Assembly: GCA_947573135.1 (NCBI GenBank)
Contig: CANPDU010000022.1
Location: forward strand, 1 to 53,154
DNA from: an uncultured Bacteroidales bacterium
GTDB lineage: Bacteria > Bacteroidota > Bacteroidia > Bacteroidales > Muribaculaceae
Length of the DNA: 53,154 nt
Reading direction: 5' to 3'
This document shows, one piece after another, positions 1 to 8,586 of the stretch. The notes below the pieces were generated by a model that was given only the letters and a program-made list of their open reading frames with translations, searched no databases and was not told the origin of the DNA. The translations under genes and the position numbers were made by a program. Position 1 is the first letter of the stretch, and the number at the start of each line of letters is the position of its first letter.

Positions 1-43
1 ATAACACTATGCTCCGACATCATCGCTCACCAACCGGAAAAAT

Positions 44-77
44 CCGCTGACCCTTTAAGGTCTTTAGGGTCTTTAGG
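44..77. repeat. short direct repeat of a TCTTTAGG unit
   Basis: Two adjacent copies of a GGTCTTTAGG-like unit follow each other just downstream of the tRNA. The sequence to its left (1-43) shows no gene. The role is unknown; it may simply be an intergenic low-complexity repeat. Confidence 0.4.
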
Positions 78-89
78 GGCGGAGAATGG

Positions 90-121
90 AAAAGCCGGCA
101 GCTGGTGAGCTGTCGGCTTTG
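90..121 (-). terminator. hairpin downstream of tRNA-fMet
   Basis: A 13-bp inverted repeat (AAAGCCGGCAGCT with AGCTGTCGGCTTT, one G-T wobble) around a 4-base loop lies 8 bases past the tRNA 3' end. Each arm ends in T residues when read outward, so it may work in both directions. Confidence 0.6.
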
Positions 122-128
122 TTCTCAG

Positions 129-200
<72 letters not shown>

Positions 201-216
201 ATGTTGTTTACGGGTG

Positions 217-248
217 CAAAGGTAGCGAGTTCGGACGAGGTGTGCAAG
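217..248 (-). promoter_or_regulatory. Bacteroidota-type promoter for tRNA-fMet
   Basis: The minus strand reads TACCTTTG (224 to 217), a full match to the -7 consensus TAnnTTTG, with CTTG (248 to 245) 20 bases upstream, one mismatch from the -33 box TTTG. The tRNA begins 16 bases after the -7 box. Confidence 0.6.
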
Positions 249-262
249 CCCCTTAACGTAGT

Positions 263-1777
263 TTAACTAATAAGGTCGTGACCAGTCATCTCCTCCGGCT
301 GCTTAATACCCATGATATGCAGGATGGTAGGAGCAACGTCGGCGAGGATGCCGTTTTCGATGCGTGCGTCGCGGTTGTCGGAGATGTAGACACAGGGTAC
401 GGGGTTGAGCGAGTGGGCTGTGTTGGGTGTGCCGTCAGGGTTGATGGCGTTGTCGGCGTTGCCGTGGTCGGCGATGATTATTACGCCATATCCGGCGGCT
501 TTGGCGGCCTCAACTGTCTGGCGGACGCATTCGTCGATTGTGACGACTGCTTTCTCGATGGCTTCGTATACGCCTGTGTGGCCGACCATGTCGCCGTTGG
601 CGAAGTTGACGACGATGAAGTCATATTTCTCGCTACGGATTGCGTCGGCGAGCTTGTCGGATACCTCAAAAGCGCTCATCTCGGGCTTGAGATCGTAAGT
701 GGCGACTTTGGGCGAGGGGACGAGGATGCGGTCTTCGCCTTCGAAGGGAGCTTCGCGGCCGCCGTTGAAGAAGAAGGTAACGTGGGCATACTTCTCTGTC
801 TCGGCGATGTGGAGCTGAGTGCGGTGGAGCGACGAGAGGTATTCGCCGAGGGTGTTGGCGACGTTCTCTTTGTCGAAGAGGATGTGAACGCCCTTGAACG
901 ACGCGTCGTAGGGAGTCATGCAATAGTACTGCAGGTCAGGAATGATGTGCATGCCTTCTTCGGGCATATCTTTCTGGGTAAGGACAACTGTGAGCTCTTT
1001 TGCGCGGTCGTTGCGGTAGTTGAAGAAGATCACGACGTCGCCGGGCTTGATGGTGCCGTCGACAGTTGAGTTGTTGATAGGCTTGATGAATTCGTCGGTG
1101 ACGTCATCGTCGTAGCTCTGCTGCATGGCTTCGACCATGTCGGTTGCCTGACGGCCCTTGCCTTCGACGAGGAGATCGTAGGCGATCTTGATGCGGTCCC
1201 AGCGTTTGTCGCGGTCCATGGCGTAGTAGCGTCCGATGATTGAAGCGATCACCCCGGCCGACGAAGCGCAGTGATCCTGAAGTTCCTTGATGAATCCTTT
1301 GCCGCTGCGGGGGTCAGTGTCGCGACCGTCCATGAAGCAGTGGAGGAATACTTTGTCGAGCTTGTAAGATGCCGCGATGTCGCATAGGGCGAAGACGTGG
1401 TCGAGCGACGAGTGGACGCCACCGTTGGAAGTGAGACCCATGAAGTGGATGCCGCATTTGTGCTGGGCAGCATATGAGAACGCGCTCTTGATCTCGGGGT
1501 TTTGGGCGATCGAACCGTCTTTGATGGCTCGGTTGATCTTCACGAGGTCCTGATAGACGACGCGACCAGCGCCGATGTTAAGGTGTCCCACCTCGGAGTT
1601 GCCCATCTGTCCGTCGGGTAGTCCGACGCTTTCGCCGCCGGCGAGGAGCTCAGAGTGGGGATAGTTCTGAAGAAGATAGTCCCAGTAGGGAGTCGGAGTG
1701 GAGTATATGGCGTCGCTTTTAGTGCGGTTGCCGATGCCCCATCCGTCGAGGATCATCAATAGTGCTTTTTTTGCCAT
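263..1777 (-). CDS. gpmI: 2,3-bisphosphoglycerate-independent phosphoglycerate mutase
   Basis: This enzyme interconverts 3-phosphoglycerate and 2-phosphoglycerate in glycolysis, in the cytosol, using manganese rather than a bisphosphoglycerate cofactor. The 504 residues match the usual family length of about 510. The metal-binding DGWG motif is at residues 11-14 and the phosphoserine motif MGNSEVGH carries the catalytic Ser61. The C-terminal metal site is in the ADHGNAD stretch near residue 440. It follows the small membrane protein by 16 bases and is the last gene of a three-gene operon with the exonuclease. Long antisense ORFs across it are shadows. Identification is secure. Confidence 0.97.
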   Translation of the reverse strand: MAKKALLMILDGWGIGNRTKSDAIYSTPTPYWDYLLQNYPHSELLAGGESVGLPDGQMGNSEVGHLNIGAGRVVYQDLVKINRAIKDGSIAQNPEIKSAFSYAAQHKCGIHFMGLTSNGGVHSSLDHVFALCDIAASYKLDKVFLHCFMDGRDTDPRSGKGFIKELQDHCASSAGVIASIIGRYYAMDRDKRWDRIKIAYDLLVEGKGRQATDMVEAMQQSYDDDVTDEFIKPINNSTVDGTIKPGDVVIFFNYRNDRAKELTVVLTQKDMPEEGMHIIPDLQYYCMTPYDASFKGVHILFDKENVANTLGEYLSSLHRTQLHIAETEKYAHVTFFFNGGREAPFEGEDRILVPSPKVATYDLKPEMSAFEVSDKLADAIRSEKYDFIVVNFANGDMVGHTGVYEAIEKAVVTIDECVRQTVEAAKAAGYGVIIIADHGNADNAINPDGTPNTAHSLNPVPCVYISDNRDARIENGILADVAPTILHIMGIKQPEEMTGHDLIS

Positions 1778-1793
1778 AGTCGTATGAATTGTA

Positions 1794-2045
1794 TTAATGT
1801 TGTTTGTTTTCGGTGTTGTTGCGTTGTGCGCGGGCTATGTCGGCTTCGCGTTCGGCCCGCAAGCGCTCGCGCCGGCGCAGATTGAAGCGAAGCAGGACAA
1901 TGACAGCGACGGTTACGGCGATGATGCCGAAATATTCGGCCGTCGACATGGCGCCTGAAGCGTACTGTTTCCATCCGATTGATGCCATTACGGCAAGATA
2001 GACAAGGAGAACGGCCGGAATAAGAGTTGAACGTTTGATTTTCAT
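1794..2045 (-). CDS. small membrane protein, two predicted helices
   Basis: No named family is recognised. The 83 residues contain two hydrophobic segments, about 9-25 and 38-57, followed by a very charged tail rich in Arg, Glu and Ala that is probably cytoplasmic. The start codon shares one base with the stop codon of the upstream exonuclease (TAATG), which implies translational coupling. gpmI follows after 16 bases. Such small proteins are often missed, but the tight packing between two real genes supports this one. Confidence 0.75.
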   Translation of the reverse strand: MKIKRSTLIPAVLLVYLAVMASIGWKQYASGAMSTAEYFGIIAVTVAVIVLLRFNLRRRERLRAEREADIARAQRNNTENKQH

Positions 2046-2695
2046 TATTGTTCTTGTCGTTTTTGACCGGGATCGGTTTCGGAAATGACGATATAAGGAG
2101 AGGCTGCCGGGTCGAACCGTCCGGCGCTGAGATAGCGGTAGAGCCGGAGACAGGCCCAGGCGTCGATTGCGGCATAGGACTGCTGCTCGGGCGTGAGAGC
2201 GTCGGCCTCCCAGTTGGAAAGTCGCTGGCTTTTGGATATGCGCTCGCCGAAGACGATAGCGTAGATCTTCTGGAGCGAAGTGTCGGCGATGTCATACTGC
2301 TTGACGAAAGACTGCAGCTCGACAAAGCCCTGAGGCTGAATCTCGCCCGAGCGAGCGAGAACAGAGAAGTCGTCGTGGACAGAGAGCCCAATCTTGGTAA
2401 TGGCGGGGTCGCACAGGAAGTCGACGAGCCGGTCGAAGAGCCCGAGGATGTTGAGGCGGAAGAGGAAACAGAAATCGTCGGTAGCGATCTGCATGAGGGC
2501 GACTTTATGGAGACGCCCTTTGCGGAATGAGGGACGGGTCTCGGTGTCGAACCCTACGATGCGTGCACGAGAAAGTTCGCGCAGAGCCACGCGGGCCTTG
2601 TCGATCGAGTCGACGATCTGAATGCCGCCGTTGTAACGCACTGTCGGCATGGCGGCGACTGCTTCTTTGCTGATGGCTAAATGCAGATTGTCCAT
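2045..2695 (-). CDS. DEDDy 3'-5' exonuclease (RNase D-like domain)
   Basis: A single-domain 216-residue 3'-5' exonuclease expected to trim RNA or DNA ends with two metal ions. The DEDD motifs are complete: Exo I as D50-T-E52 in VGFDTET, Exo II around D109/D110 in LSVHDDFS, and Exo III with Y174 and D178 in SYAAIDAW, which makes it the DEDDy type. There is no HRDC domain as in full RNase D, so the substrate is uncertain. It is the first gene of the operon leading to gpmI. A -7 box (2704-2711) lies only 8 bases before the start codon. Confidence 0.9.
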   Translation of the reverse strand: MDNLHLAISKEAVAAMPTVRYNGGIQIVDSIDKARVALRELSRARIVGFDTETRPSFRKGRLHKVALMQIATDDFCFLFRLNILGLFDRLVDFLCDPAITKIGLSVHDDFSVLARSGEIQPQGFVELQSFVKQYDIADTSLQKIYAIVFGERISKSQRLSNWEADALTPEQQSYAAIDAWACLRLYRYLSAGRFDPAASPYIVISETDPGQKRQEQ

Positions 2696-2703
2696 TTCGT
2701 CGG

Positions 2704-2711
2704 CAAAGATA
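2704..2711 (-). promoter_or_regulatory. -7 box very close to the exonuclease start
   Basis: The minus strand reads TATCTTTG, a full TAnnTTTG match, ending 8 bases before the ATG. No good TTTG box is seen at the expected distance. If active, the mRNA leader would be almost absent. Confidence 0.45.
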
Positions 2712-2865
2712 CTTATTTATGTGCTACCGACTGTCAGATGTTAACAAATTTTACCAAAGGCCGAGCCTCTATGAGTGTCAGACTTATGTCCGATTCGTGA
2801 TTTTAGACAGAAAGACAGAAAAACAGATTCCAGACAGGCGAAACAGGTAAGTAGCGAAATGAGGT

Positions 2866-3921
2866 TTATTTTAGTCCTGATTCAATATCCTCTATTGAAG
2901 GCAGTGAACTTTTGAATTCGTCGGGGATGAATTTTGTGAGCTGAAATTCAGCTACCCCAATAGGTTGCGACGATGATTCAAGGGCATATTGGGCAAGTAC
3001 ATTATCTTTATCCTTGCATATCAGCAAACCGATAGTTGGATTGTCCTGCCGGGTTTTCAGGATATGGTTCACAGCCGTCATATAAGTGCCGAGTTGTCCT
3101 ATATCACCGGCATCGAACGTTCCTGTCTTTACCTCTATTACGCAGTAGGCGTGTAGCTTTACGTTATAAAACAGCAAATCAATAAATTGCTCCGTATGCC
3201 CAACTTTAAGTCGATATTCTTCGCCGACATAGGCAAAGCCAGATCCGAGCTCAAGAAGAAAACGGGAAATATTTGACATAAGAGCCTTTTTCAGTTCACG
3301 TTCCTTATAAGGCTCGGTCATTTCGGTAAAGTCAAAGATATATGGGTCTTTTGTCAGTTCTTGAGCAAGGTCACTGTCGGGAGCGGGCAACAAACGGGAG
3401 AAACTTGTCAATGCTTTGCCCTGACGCAGATGCAGATTAGTCTCAATAAATGATTTCAGGACATTTCGTGACCAGCCTTCTTCGACAACTTTATGAACGT
3501 AGAATAGCGCTGTTACCGTATTGTCTGAGAATTTGTCAATAATAATGCGGTGGTGTCCCCAAGGAATTGAGAATATAATATCATCGGGTATGTCCTTAGA
3601 ATTTCCCACAACTTGTGGGAAATTTATATTCGCCTCACAGTAAAGTGTATACATCTTCTTCATGTAGTAGAGGTTCTGAGGAGAAAAACCCTTACTATCG
3701 GGGATTTCGTGTTGTAAATCCTGACTGAAAAATTTGAAGAATCCGCTGCCATAAACATTTTCGGCATCGCGAGCCACGATGTCACGACCGAGCGACCAGT
3801 AGAAGCGCAGCATTTCTCGGTTTACTTGTGCCGCCGCTTTAATCTGACTAAGGCGGTATCGTTCTTTTAACTCCTGTATCCAGAGGGAGTATCCGGCATC
3901 TGTTTTAATAAGTTTGCTCAT
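2866..3921 (-). CDS. DUF1016/YhcG-type PDDEXK nuclease
   Basis: A 351-residue protein with the two-part DUF1016 layout. The N-terminal helical domain (about 10-165) carries the family pattern YRLSQIKAAAQVN...YWSLGRDI. The C-terminal nuclease domain has D248 (FIDLLFY), then E263-V-K265 (VIEVKTG), a complete PD-(D/E)XK core. Members are found beside restriction and defence genes or alone; the natural substrate is not settled. Here it stands alone, facing no partner genes. A -7 box TAACTTTG (minus, 3969-3962) precedes it. A paralogue is at 37449-38531. Confidence 0.93.
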   Translation of the reverse strand: MSKLIKTDAGYSLWIQELKERYRLSQIKAAAQVNREMLRFYWSLGRDIVARDAENVYGSGFFKFFSQDLQHEIPDSKGFSPQNLYYMKKMYTLYCEANINFPQVVGNSKDIPDDIIFSIPWGHHRIIIDKFSDNTVTALFYVHKVVEEGWSRNVLKSFIETNLHLRQGKALTSFSRLLPAPDSDLAQELTKDPYIFDFTEMTEPYKERELKKALMSNISRFLLELGSGFAYVGEEYRLKVGHTEQFIDLLFYNVKLHAYCVIEVKTGTFDAGDIGQLGTYMTAVNHILKTRQDNPTIGLLICKDKDNVLAQYALESSSQPIGVAEFQLTKFIPDEFKSSLPSIEDIESGLK

Positions 3922-3978
3922 GAGAGAAGGGCGAACGGCTATTATTTGCCATTGACAATCGCAAAGTTACTAAATTTA

Positions 3979-4620
3979 TTAGATATGCAGTGTCGGGACG
4001 TCGAGGATTTGGGTGGCGGGGAAGTGGCGGGCAATGTAGCGGGCAATGAAACCGCGGGTGTCGTCGGCAATGACTTGATCGCGGTCGAAGTAGGTGTTGT
4101 AGAGGACGTATTTCAGATCGATTCCGCGTGCAGCGACGGCTTCAAGACTGAGGATGGTATGGTTGATCGATCCGAGGACGCCATTTGTGACGAGAGCGAG
4201 AGGCAGACGGCGAGAGGTGATGTAGTCGATGGTGAGAAAGTCGTCGGTGACGGGAACCATGAGTCCGCCGGCACCCTCGATGAGGAGGACGTCGTAGCGC
4301 GATGCGAGGAGCTCACGGCTGCGGTCGATGGCCGAAAGGTCGATCGGGCGGCCGTCGATACGCGCGGCGAGCTGTGCGGAGGCGGGGTAGGAGAATATGA
4401 CCGGCGAAGTGGTGAGGTCTGCGTCTTCAGGGAGCGGGCCTGTGCCGGTGAGACGGCGGTGGAGCTCGATGTCCTCGGAGCGACCTACGTTGCCGGTCTG
4501 GATGAATTTCTGAGTTATTACAGACAGGCCTCGGTCCATCATCTGACGTGCGAGCCAGGCTGTGCAGTAGCTTTTTCCGGCGTCAGTGTCGATGCCGGAT
4601 ATGAATAATGTTTCAGACAT
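3979..4620 (-). CDS. bioD: ATP-dependent dethiobiotin synthetase
   Basis: BioD closes the ureido ring of dethiobiotin from 7,8-diaminopelargonate, CO2 and ATP. The 213 residues begin with the P-loop GIDTDAGKSYCT (residues 9-20), very close to the family GTDTDxGKT, and contain the IEGAGGLMVP motif. It is the last gene of the biotin operon, and its start lies 8 bases inside the end of bioGC. The length is typical (about 210-230). Confidence 0.95.
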   Translation of the reverse strand: MSETLFISGIDTDAGKSYCTAWLARQMMDRGLSVITQKFIQTGNVGRSEDIELHRRLTGTGPLPEDADLTTSPVIFSYPASAQLAARIDGRPIDLSAIDRSRELLASRYDVLLIEGAGGLMVPVTDDFLTIDYITSRRLPLALVTNGVLGSINHTILSLEAVAARGIDLKYVLYNTYFDRDQVIADDTRGFIARYIARHFPATQILDVPTLHI

Positions 4621-6007
4621 TGTCGTGTTTTTTTAAGATCATTCGGATTGTGCGGTAAGTGAGGTGGCAGCGTCCGTCGAGCATAACCGGATATCGTCGG
4701 ATCAGCGCCGGACCGCTGACAGTGTTTGTGCGCCTGTCGAGACCGTTTACACCGCTGAGTCTGAGATGACGCAGGACATCGACAGGGGTGTCGAATGCCA
4801 TGTCGTAGTCGGCCGTCGTCAATGAAACGATTTCGAAACCGGCCGGAATCATGGCCATCCACTGGCGCAAGTCCGGCATGTTGAGTGTTGCGGCGCCTGC
4901 AGTGGCAAGTTCGTTCATGTTGCCCCGGAGGAAGGCAGTCAGAAGCAAGAAACCGCCCGGCCGCAGGACTCTGAGAGCCTCGGCGAGGAAGCGTCGCGGA
5001 GAGTTGAACCACTGGACAGTCGAAGCGGATGCGATCAGGTCGAAGCGGCAAGAGTGGGTGCGACAGATGCGAAGCTCGGCGTCGCAGCTTGTGAAACGGG
5101 CACCTGAAATGCCTTCGGGCGGACGAGAGGCAACGTCCCAAAGATATAGAAAGCCGTCGGGTAAAAGATCCGACAGTCGCCGCGACAGTGAGCCTGTGCC
5201 GCAGCCGATCTCAAGGCATGCAGGGGCGTGTGGCAAACGGCGCGTGACACCGGCCCTTAATATGTCGTCGACAAGACGGTCGACGATGCTCTGCTGAACG
5301 GGTGTGTTGGCGTCGTATGTGTCGCGTCCGGCGTCGAACCGACAGGCGGCGCGCTCTTTGTCGATGATATATGCATCGGCGATTTCCTGAAGGTCGATGT
5401 AATGGGGACGGTCGAGAACGACGACCGGCGTTCCGGCCCAAGCGCGCTGCTGATTGCATGACGGAAAGATCGCGTCCTGACGTCCGATTATGGCTCTGTC
5501 CCAAGACTCGACCTTCGGATTGGCGAACCACGGTTCGGGATAGATGGCCCGGAGTTCGTCGACGAGTTCGCCAACAGGGCGAGAGGGAGCCGCGAGCATG
5601 AAGCGGTCGGTCGTGGCGCGGTCGCCGCACATGCGTCGGAAAAATTTCCGGAGATTGCGGTCGTCGAGAGTCGCAGCGGTGCCTTCGAAGACGGCTACGG
5701 GTATGCCTTTGAGATCGTCAACGGGCGACATAGTGCCGTTGACGGCAATGCGGGCCGTGATGAGGTGATCAATGGAATGAATGGTCATTGACGCGGCGTA
5801 GACTCCCATTGACCAAGCTATTAGAGCGATTTCATCGTATCCGGCAACGATCGACCAGTCGAAAGACAGGTCGCGGTAGTCCCAAATGATCAGAACGTCG
5901 TAGCCGGGACGCGAAATGTGGCGGAACGGATTGGCATCCATGCCCCATCCGGCAAATATCAGGAGCAGGCGGGGATTGTCGTCGCGATGGATAAATTCGT
6001 GTTTCAT
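4613..6007 (-). CDS. fused BioG pimeloyl-ACP methyl esterase and BioC malonyl-ACP methyltransferase
   Basis: One 464-residue protein appears to hold both gatekeeper enzymes of pimelate synthesis. Residues 1 to about 215 are a BioG-type (DUF452) alpha/beta hydrolase with nucleophile S66 in AWSMGV, D178 in GRQDAIF and H202 in RPHYID. Residues about 225-464 are a class I SAM methyltransferase with motif I CLEIGCGTGS near 264-273. BioC caps malonyl-ACP as a methyl ester so that fatty acid synthesis can elongate it; BioG removes the cap when the pimeloyl chain is complete. Its start overlaps the bioF stop (ATGA) and its end overlaps bioD. The domain calls are firm; the bifunctional activity is inferred. 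Confidence 0.92.
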   Translation of the reverse strand: MKHEFIHRDDNPRLLLIFAGWGMDANPFRHISRPGYDVLIIWDYRDLSFDWSIVAGYDEIALIAWSMGVYAASMTIHSIDHLITARIAVNGTMSPVDDLKGIPVAVFEGTAATLDDRNLRKFFRRMCGDRATTDRFMLAAPSRPVGELVDELRAIYPEPWFANPKVESWDRAIIGRQDAIFPSCNQQRAWAGTPVVVLDRPHYIDLQEIADAYIIDKERAACRFDAGRDTYDANTPVQQSIVDRLVDDILRAGVTRRLPHAPACLEIGCGTGSLSRRLSDLLPDGFLYLWDVASRPPEGISGARFTSCDAELRICRTHSCRFDLIASASTVQWFNSPRRFLAEALRVLRPGGFLLLTAFLRGNMNELATAGAATLNMPDLRQWMAMIPAGFEIVSLTTADYDMAFDTPVDVLRHLRLSGVNGLDRRTNTVSGPALIRRYPVMLDGRCHLTYRTIRMILKKHDNV

Positions 6008-7137
6008 GAAGTCTGCGCTTTATTCAGACAATTGATCTCATCGAGCGCGACTCCGAGAGCATCGACGGTCTCCGGAGTGATGGCTGCAGAGAGGCTGAAG
6101 CGCAGGCGTTCGGTGCCCGGAGGTACGGTCGGAGTGCGTATAGGGAGGGCTTTGAACCCGAGTCTGAGCAGTTGCTGCGACATGTCAACGGCCTTGCGCG
6201 GGTCGCCGACGATGAGGGGCCTGATGTGGCCGGGCGCTTCGGATCCAAGAACACGTGCGAGGCGGTATGAAAGACCGGCGAGAGCGGCTCTCTCGGAGTC
6301 CATGGTGAGCATGTGGCGGAATATAAATTCGCTCCACGCGACATTGACGGGGGGCAAAGCGGTGGAAAATATGAGGCTGCGGGCCTTGTTGACCATAAAG
6401 TCGCGCATGCGCGGCGACATGACAGCGTAAGCACCGACCGAGGCTAGGGCCTTGCCGAGAGTGCCGACGATGATGTCGACTTCGGAGGGGGCCTTTGATG
6501 CGGCGACGAGACCGAGACCGGCGGGGCCGAGGACTCCGACGGCATGGGCTTCGTCGATGTAGAGCAGGGCTTTTCCCGGATAAATGCGTCGTATGTCGAT
6601 CATCCGGTCGATGTCGGCGCTGTCGCCGTCCATGCTGTATACGCTTTCGGCGATTATCAGGATTGTATCGAAATCGGGAGCCTTGCGGGCGACGATCTGC
6701 GCGAGGTGGTCGTAGTCATTGTGGCGGAAACGCTCGAATGGAGCCCCGGAAAGGCGTATGCCGTCGATTATGCTCGCGTGGACGAGGCGGTCGGCAACGA
6801 CGAGTGTGCGACGGTCGGCGATGGCCTGAATGAGTCCGACGTTGGCATGGTAGCCGCTGTTGAAAGTCAGGGCGGGGCGCCCGTAAGAGTCGGCAAGCGT
6901 TGTTTCGAAAGAGTCAAAATCGCGCTGTCGAGCGCCGAGCAGTCGCGAGGCAGAAGAACTCATAGGTAAAGAAACCGGGGAGAATGCCTCGAAAAAGCGT
7001 TCTCTGAGATCGGCGCGTTCGGCGATACCGAGGTAATCGTTTGACGAAAAATCGACGACACCGGTGACACTTTCAGACGGAATTCGTCTGAAATTGCCGG
7101 TATCGGTCAATTGTTTAAGAGTCAGTTCTATATCCAT
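6004..7137 (-). CDS. bioF: 8-amino-7-oxononanoate synthase
   Basis: A PLP enzyme of the alpha-oxoamine synthase family that condenses pimeloyl-ACP with alanine. Starting at 7137 gives 377 residues, close to the family norm. The reading frame extends upstream to 7263, but the extra 42 residues would lie inside bioA, and the ATG at 7137 shares one base with the bioA stop (TGATG). PLP-site features are DEAH (195-198) and the Schiff-base lysine K229 in GTLGKAL. It is the second gene of the biotin operon. Confidence 0.95.
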   Translation of the reverse strand: MDIELTLKQLTDTGNFRRIPSESVTGVVDFSSNDYLGIAERADLRERFFEAFSPVSLPMSSSASRLLGARQRDFDSFETTLADSYGRPALTFNSGYHANVGLIQAIADRRTLVVADRLVHASIIDGIRLSGAPFERFRHNDYDHLAQIVARKAPDFDTILIIAESVYSMDGDSADIDRMIDIRRIYPGKALLYIDEAHAVGVLGPAGLGLVAASKAPSEVDIIVGTLGKALASVGAYAVMSPRMRDFMVNKARSLIFSTALPPVNVAWSEFIFRHMLTMDSERAALAGLSYRLARVLGSEAPGHIRPLIVGDPRKAVDMSQQLLRLGFKALPIRTPTVPPGTERLRFSLSAAITPETVDALGVALDEINCLNKAQTS

Positions 7138-8417
7138 CAGGGTTTGACGAGTTCGATCATTTGTGAAATCAGATAGCGCAACTGGCTGTCGGAGATGACG
7201 TAGGGCGGCATGATATAGACATTTCGTCCGAAAGGACGTATCCAGACACCGCGGCTGACACACTTCTTCTGGAACTCGCCGACGTCGACGGGCTCTTTCA
7301 TCTCAATAACTCCGATAGAACCGATTACACGAACATCGGCGACGGTGTCGATGGCTGCCGCCGGCGCGATGGCTTCTTTAATTACCGACTCAATATGAGC
7401 CACGCGTGACCGCATGTCGGTCTCGTTGAGTATTTTCAGGGATTCGAGAGCGACGGCGCATGCGAGAGGATTGGCCATGAAAGTCGGGCCGTGCATCATG
7501 ACGCCGGCTTCGCCGCGCGAGATGGTGTCGGCGACGTCCTGAGTCGTCAGAACGGCACTCAGAGTCATGTAGCCGCCGGTCAGGCCTTTGCCTACGGTCA
7601 TGATATCGGGGACGACACCGGCGTGCTCGAGAGCGAAGCAGCGGCCTGTGCGCCAGAAACCTGTCGCAATCTCGTCGAAAATAAGATAGAGGCCGTATTC
7701 GTCGCAGAGACGCCGGGCTTCGCGGAGATACTGCGGATGATAGAACCACATGCCGCCGGCGCCCTGAACGATCGGTTCGAGGATTAGGGCTGCGATCTCG
7801 TCGTGGTGAGCGGCGAGCAAGTCGCGGAGCGGCGCGATGTCGTCGGGGTTCCATTCGCCGTCGAAACGGGAGGACGGCGACGGCACAAAATAGCGGACAG
7901 GAAGAGCCGGTCCGAAGGCGCCGTGCATGCCTGTGACGGGGTCGCAGACGCTCATTGCGTTCCATGTGTCGCCGTGGTAGCCGCGCCGGATAGTCACGAA
8001 ATTGGTCTTTCTGTGGTCACCGGAACGGGAAACGGCAGCCTGAACAGCCATCTTCATGGCGACTTCGACGGCAACAGATCCGGAGTCGGCGAAGAAAACG
8101 TTGTGCATGGCCTTTGGCGCCATAGCGAGGAGTGCCTTACCAAGATCTATGGCCGGACGATGGGTAAGTCCGCCGAACATGACGTGGCTCATCTTGTCGA
8201 GCTGGCGGCGTACAGCGTCGTTTAGCCGCGGATTGTTGTATCCGTGGCAAACACACCACCAAGATGACATGCCGTCGATAAGTCGTGTGCCGTCGGCGAG
8301 TATTATTTCCACTCCTTCCGCACGGTCGACAAGATAGGTCGGCAGCGGATCAATAGTCGATGTATAAGGATGCCAGAGATGCTCACGATCCCAGGCGTCG
8401 TGCAATTGCTCATTCAT
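7137..8417 (-). CDS. bioA: adenosylmethionine-8-amino-7-oxononanoate aminotransferase
   Basis: BioA moves an amino group from S-adenosylmethionine to 8-amino-7-oxononanoate, giving 7,8-diaminopelargonate. The 426 residues show the BioA N-terminal signature (WHPYTS, residues 16-21), the [10 protein letters not shown] substrate-site stretch (51-60), PLP-binding D248 in FDEIATGF and Schiff-base lysine K277 in TVGKGLTGG. It is the first gene of the operon bioA-bioF-bioGC-bioD. A -7 box lies 5 bases before its ATG. No bioB or birA is in the window. Confidence 0.96.
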   Translation of the reverse strand: MNEQLHDAWDREHLWHPYTSTIDPLPTYLVDRAEGVEIILADGTRLIDGMSSWWCVCHGYNNPRLNDAVRRQLDKMSHVMFGGLTHRPAIDLGKALLAMAPKAMHNVFFADSGSVAVEVAMKMAVQAAVSRSGDHRKTNFVTIRRGYHGDTWNAMSVCDPVTGMHGAFGPALPVRYFVPSPSSRFDGEWNPDDIAPLRDLLAAHHDEIAALILEPIVQGAGGMWFYHPQYLREARRLCDEYGLYLIFDEIATGFWRTGRCFALEHAGVVPDIMTVGKGLTGGYMTLSAVLTTQDVADTISRGEAGVMMHGPTFMANPLACAVALESLKILNETDMRSRVAHIESVIKEAIAPAAAIDTVADVRVIGSIGVIEMKEPVDVGEFQKKCVSRGVWIRPFGRNVYIMPPYVISDSQLRYLISQMIELVKP

Positions 8418-8422
8418 GACTG

Positions 8423-8430
8423 CAAATTTA
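8423..8430 (-). promoter_or_regulatory. -7 box just before bioA
   Basis: The minus strand reads TAAATTTG, a TAnnTTTG match, ending 5 bases before the bioA ATG. No matching -33 box was found. It implies a leaderless or near-leaderless biotin operon transcript if it is the promoter. No BirA operator palindrome was recognised. Confidence 0.4.
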
Positions 8431-8474
8431 CGATATTTTTGCGATATATTGACTTAGACGCCGTTCGGCGGGAC

Positions 8475-8496
8475 AACAAATATTGGGGAACGGGGT
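8475..8496. mobile_element. solo terminal repeat identical to the IS end at 18956-18977
   Basis: These 22 bases (beginning AACAAATATTGGGG) are identical to the right end of the degenerate IS5-like element near uvrA. No second inverted end is visible nearby. It sits in the divergent intergenic region between bioA and the DUF5119-like gene and is probably a remnant of a deleted or excised copy. Confidence 0.6.
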
Positions 8497-8586
8497 GTTA
8501 GGAACGAGAGGTGAAAAGCGAGTATGAACATAAGCAGTCAGAATCGTGTTGGTACTTTATCTGATAAACAGGGATGCGGCATATAA

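Noticed and set aside
278-1069. 263-residue plus-strand ORF
   Set aside because: It is exactly antisense to gpmI, a certain gene, and its composition (Val, Asp and Gly repeats) is that of a shadow frame.
8418-8586. Biotin-related riboswitch or BirA operator before bioA
   Set aside because: No suitable palindrome or conserved riboswitch fold was recognised; the notable sequence there is the IS-end remnant.
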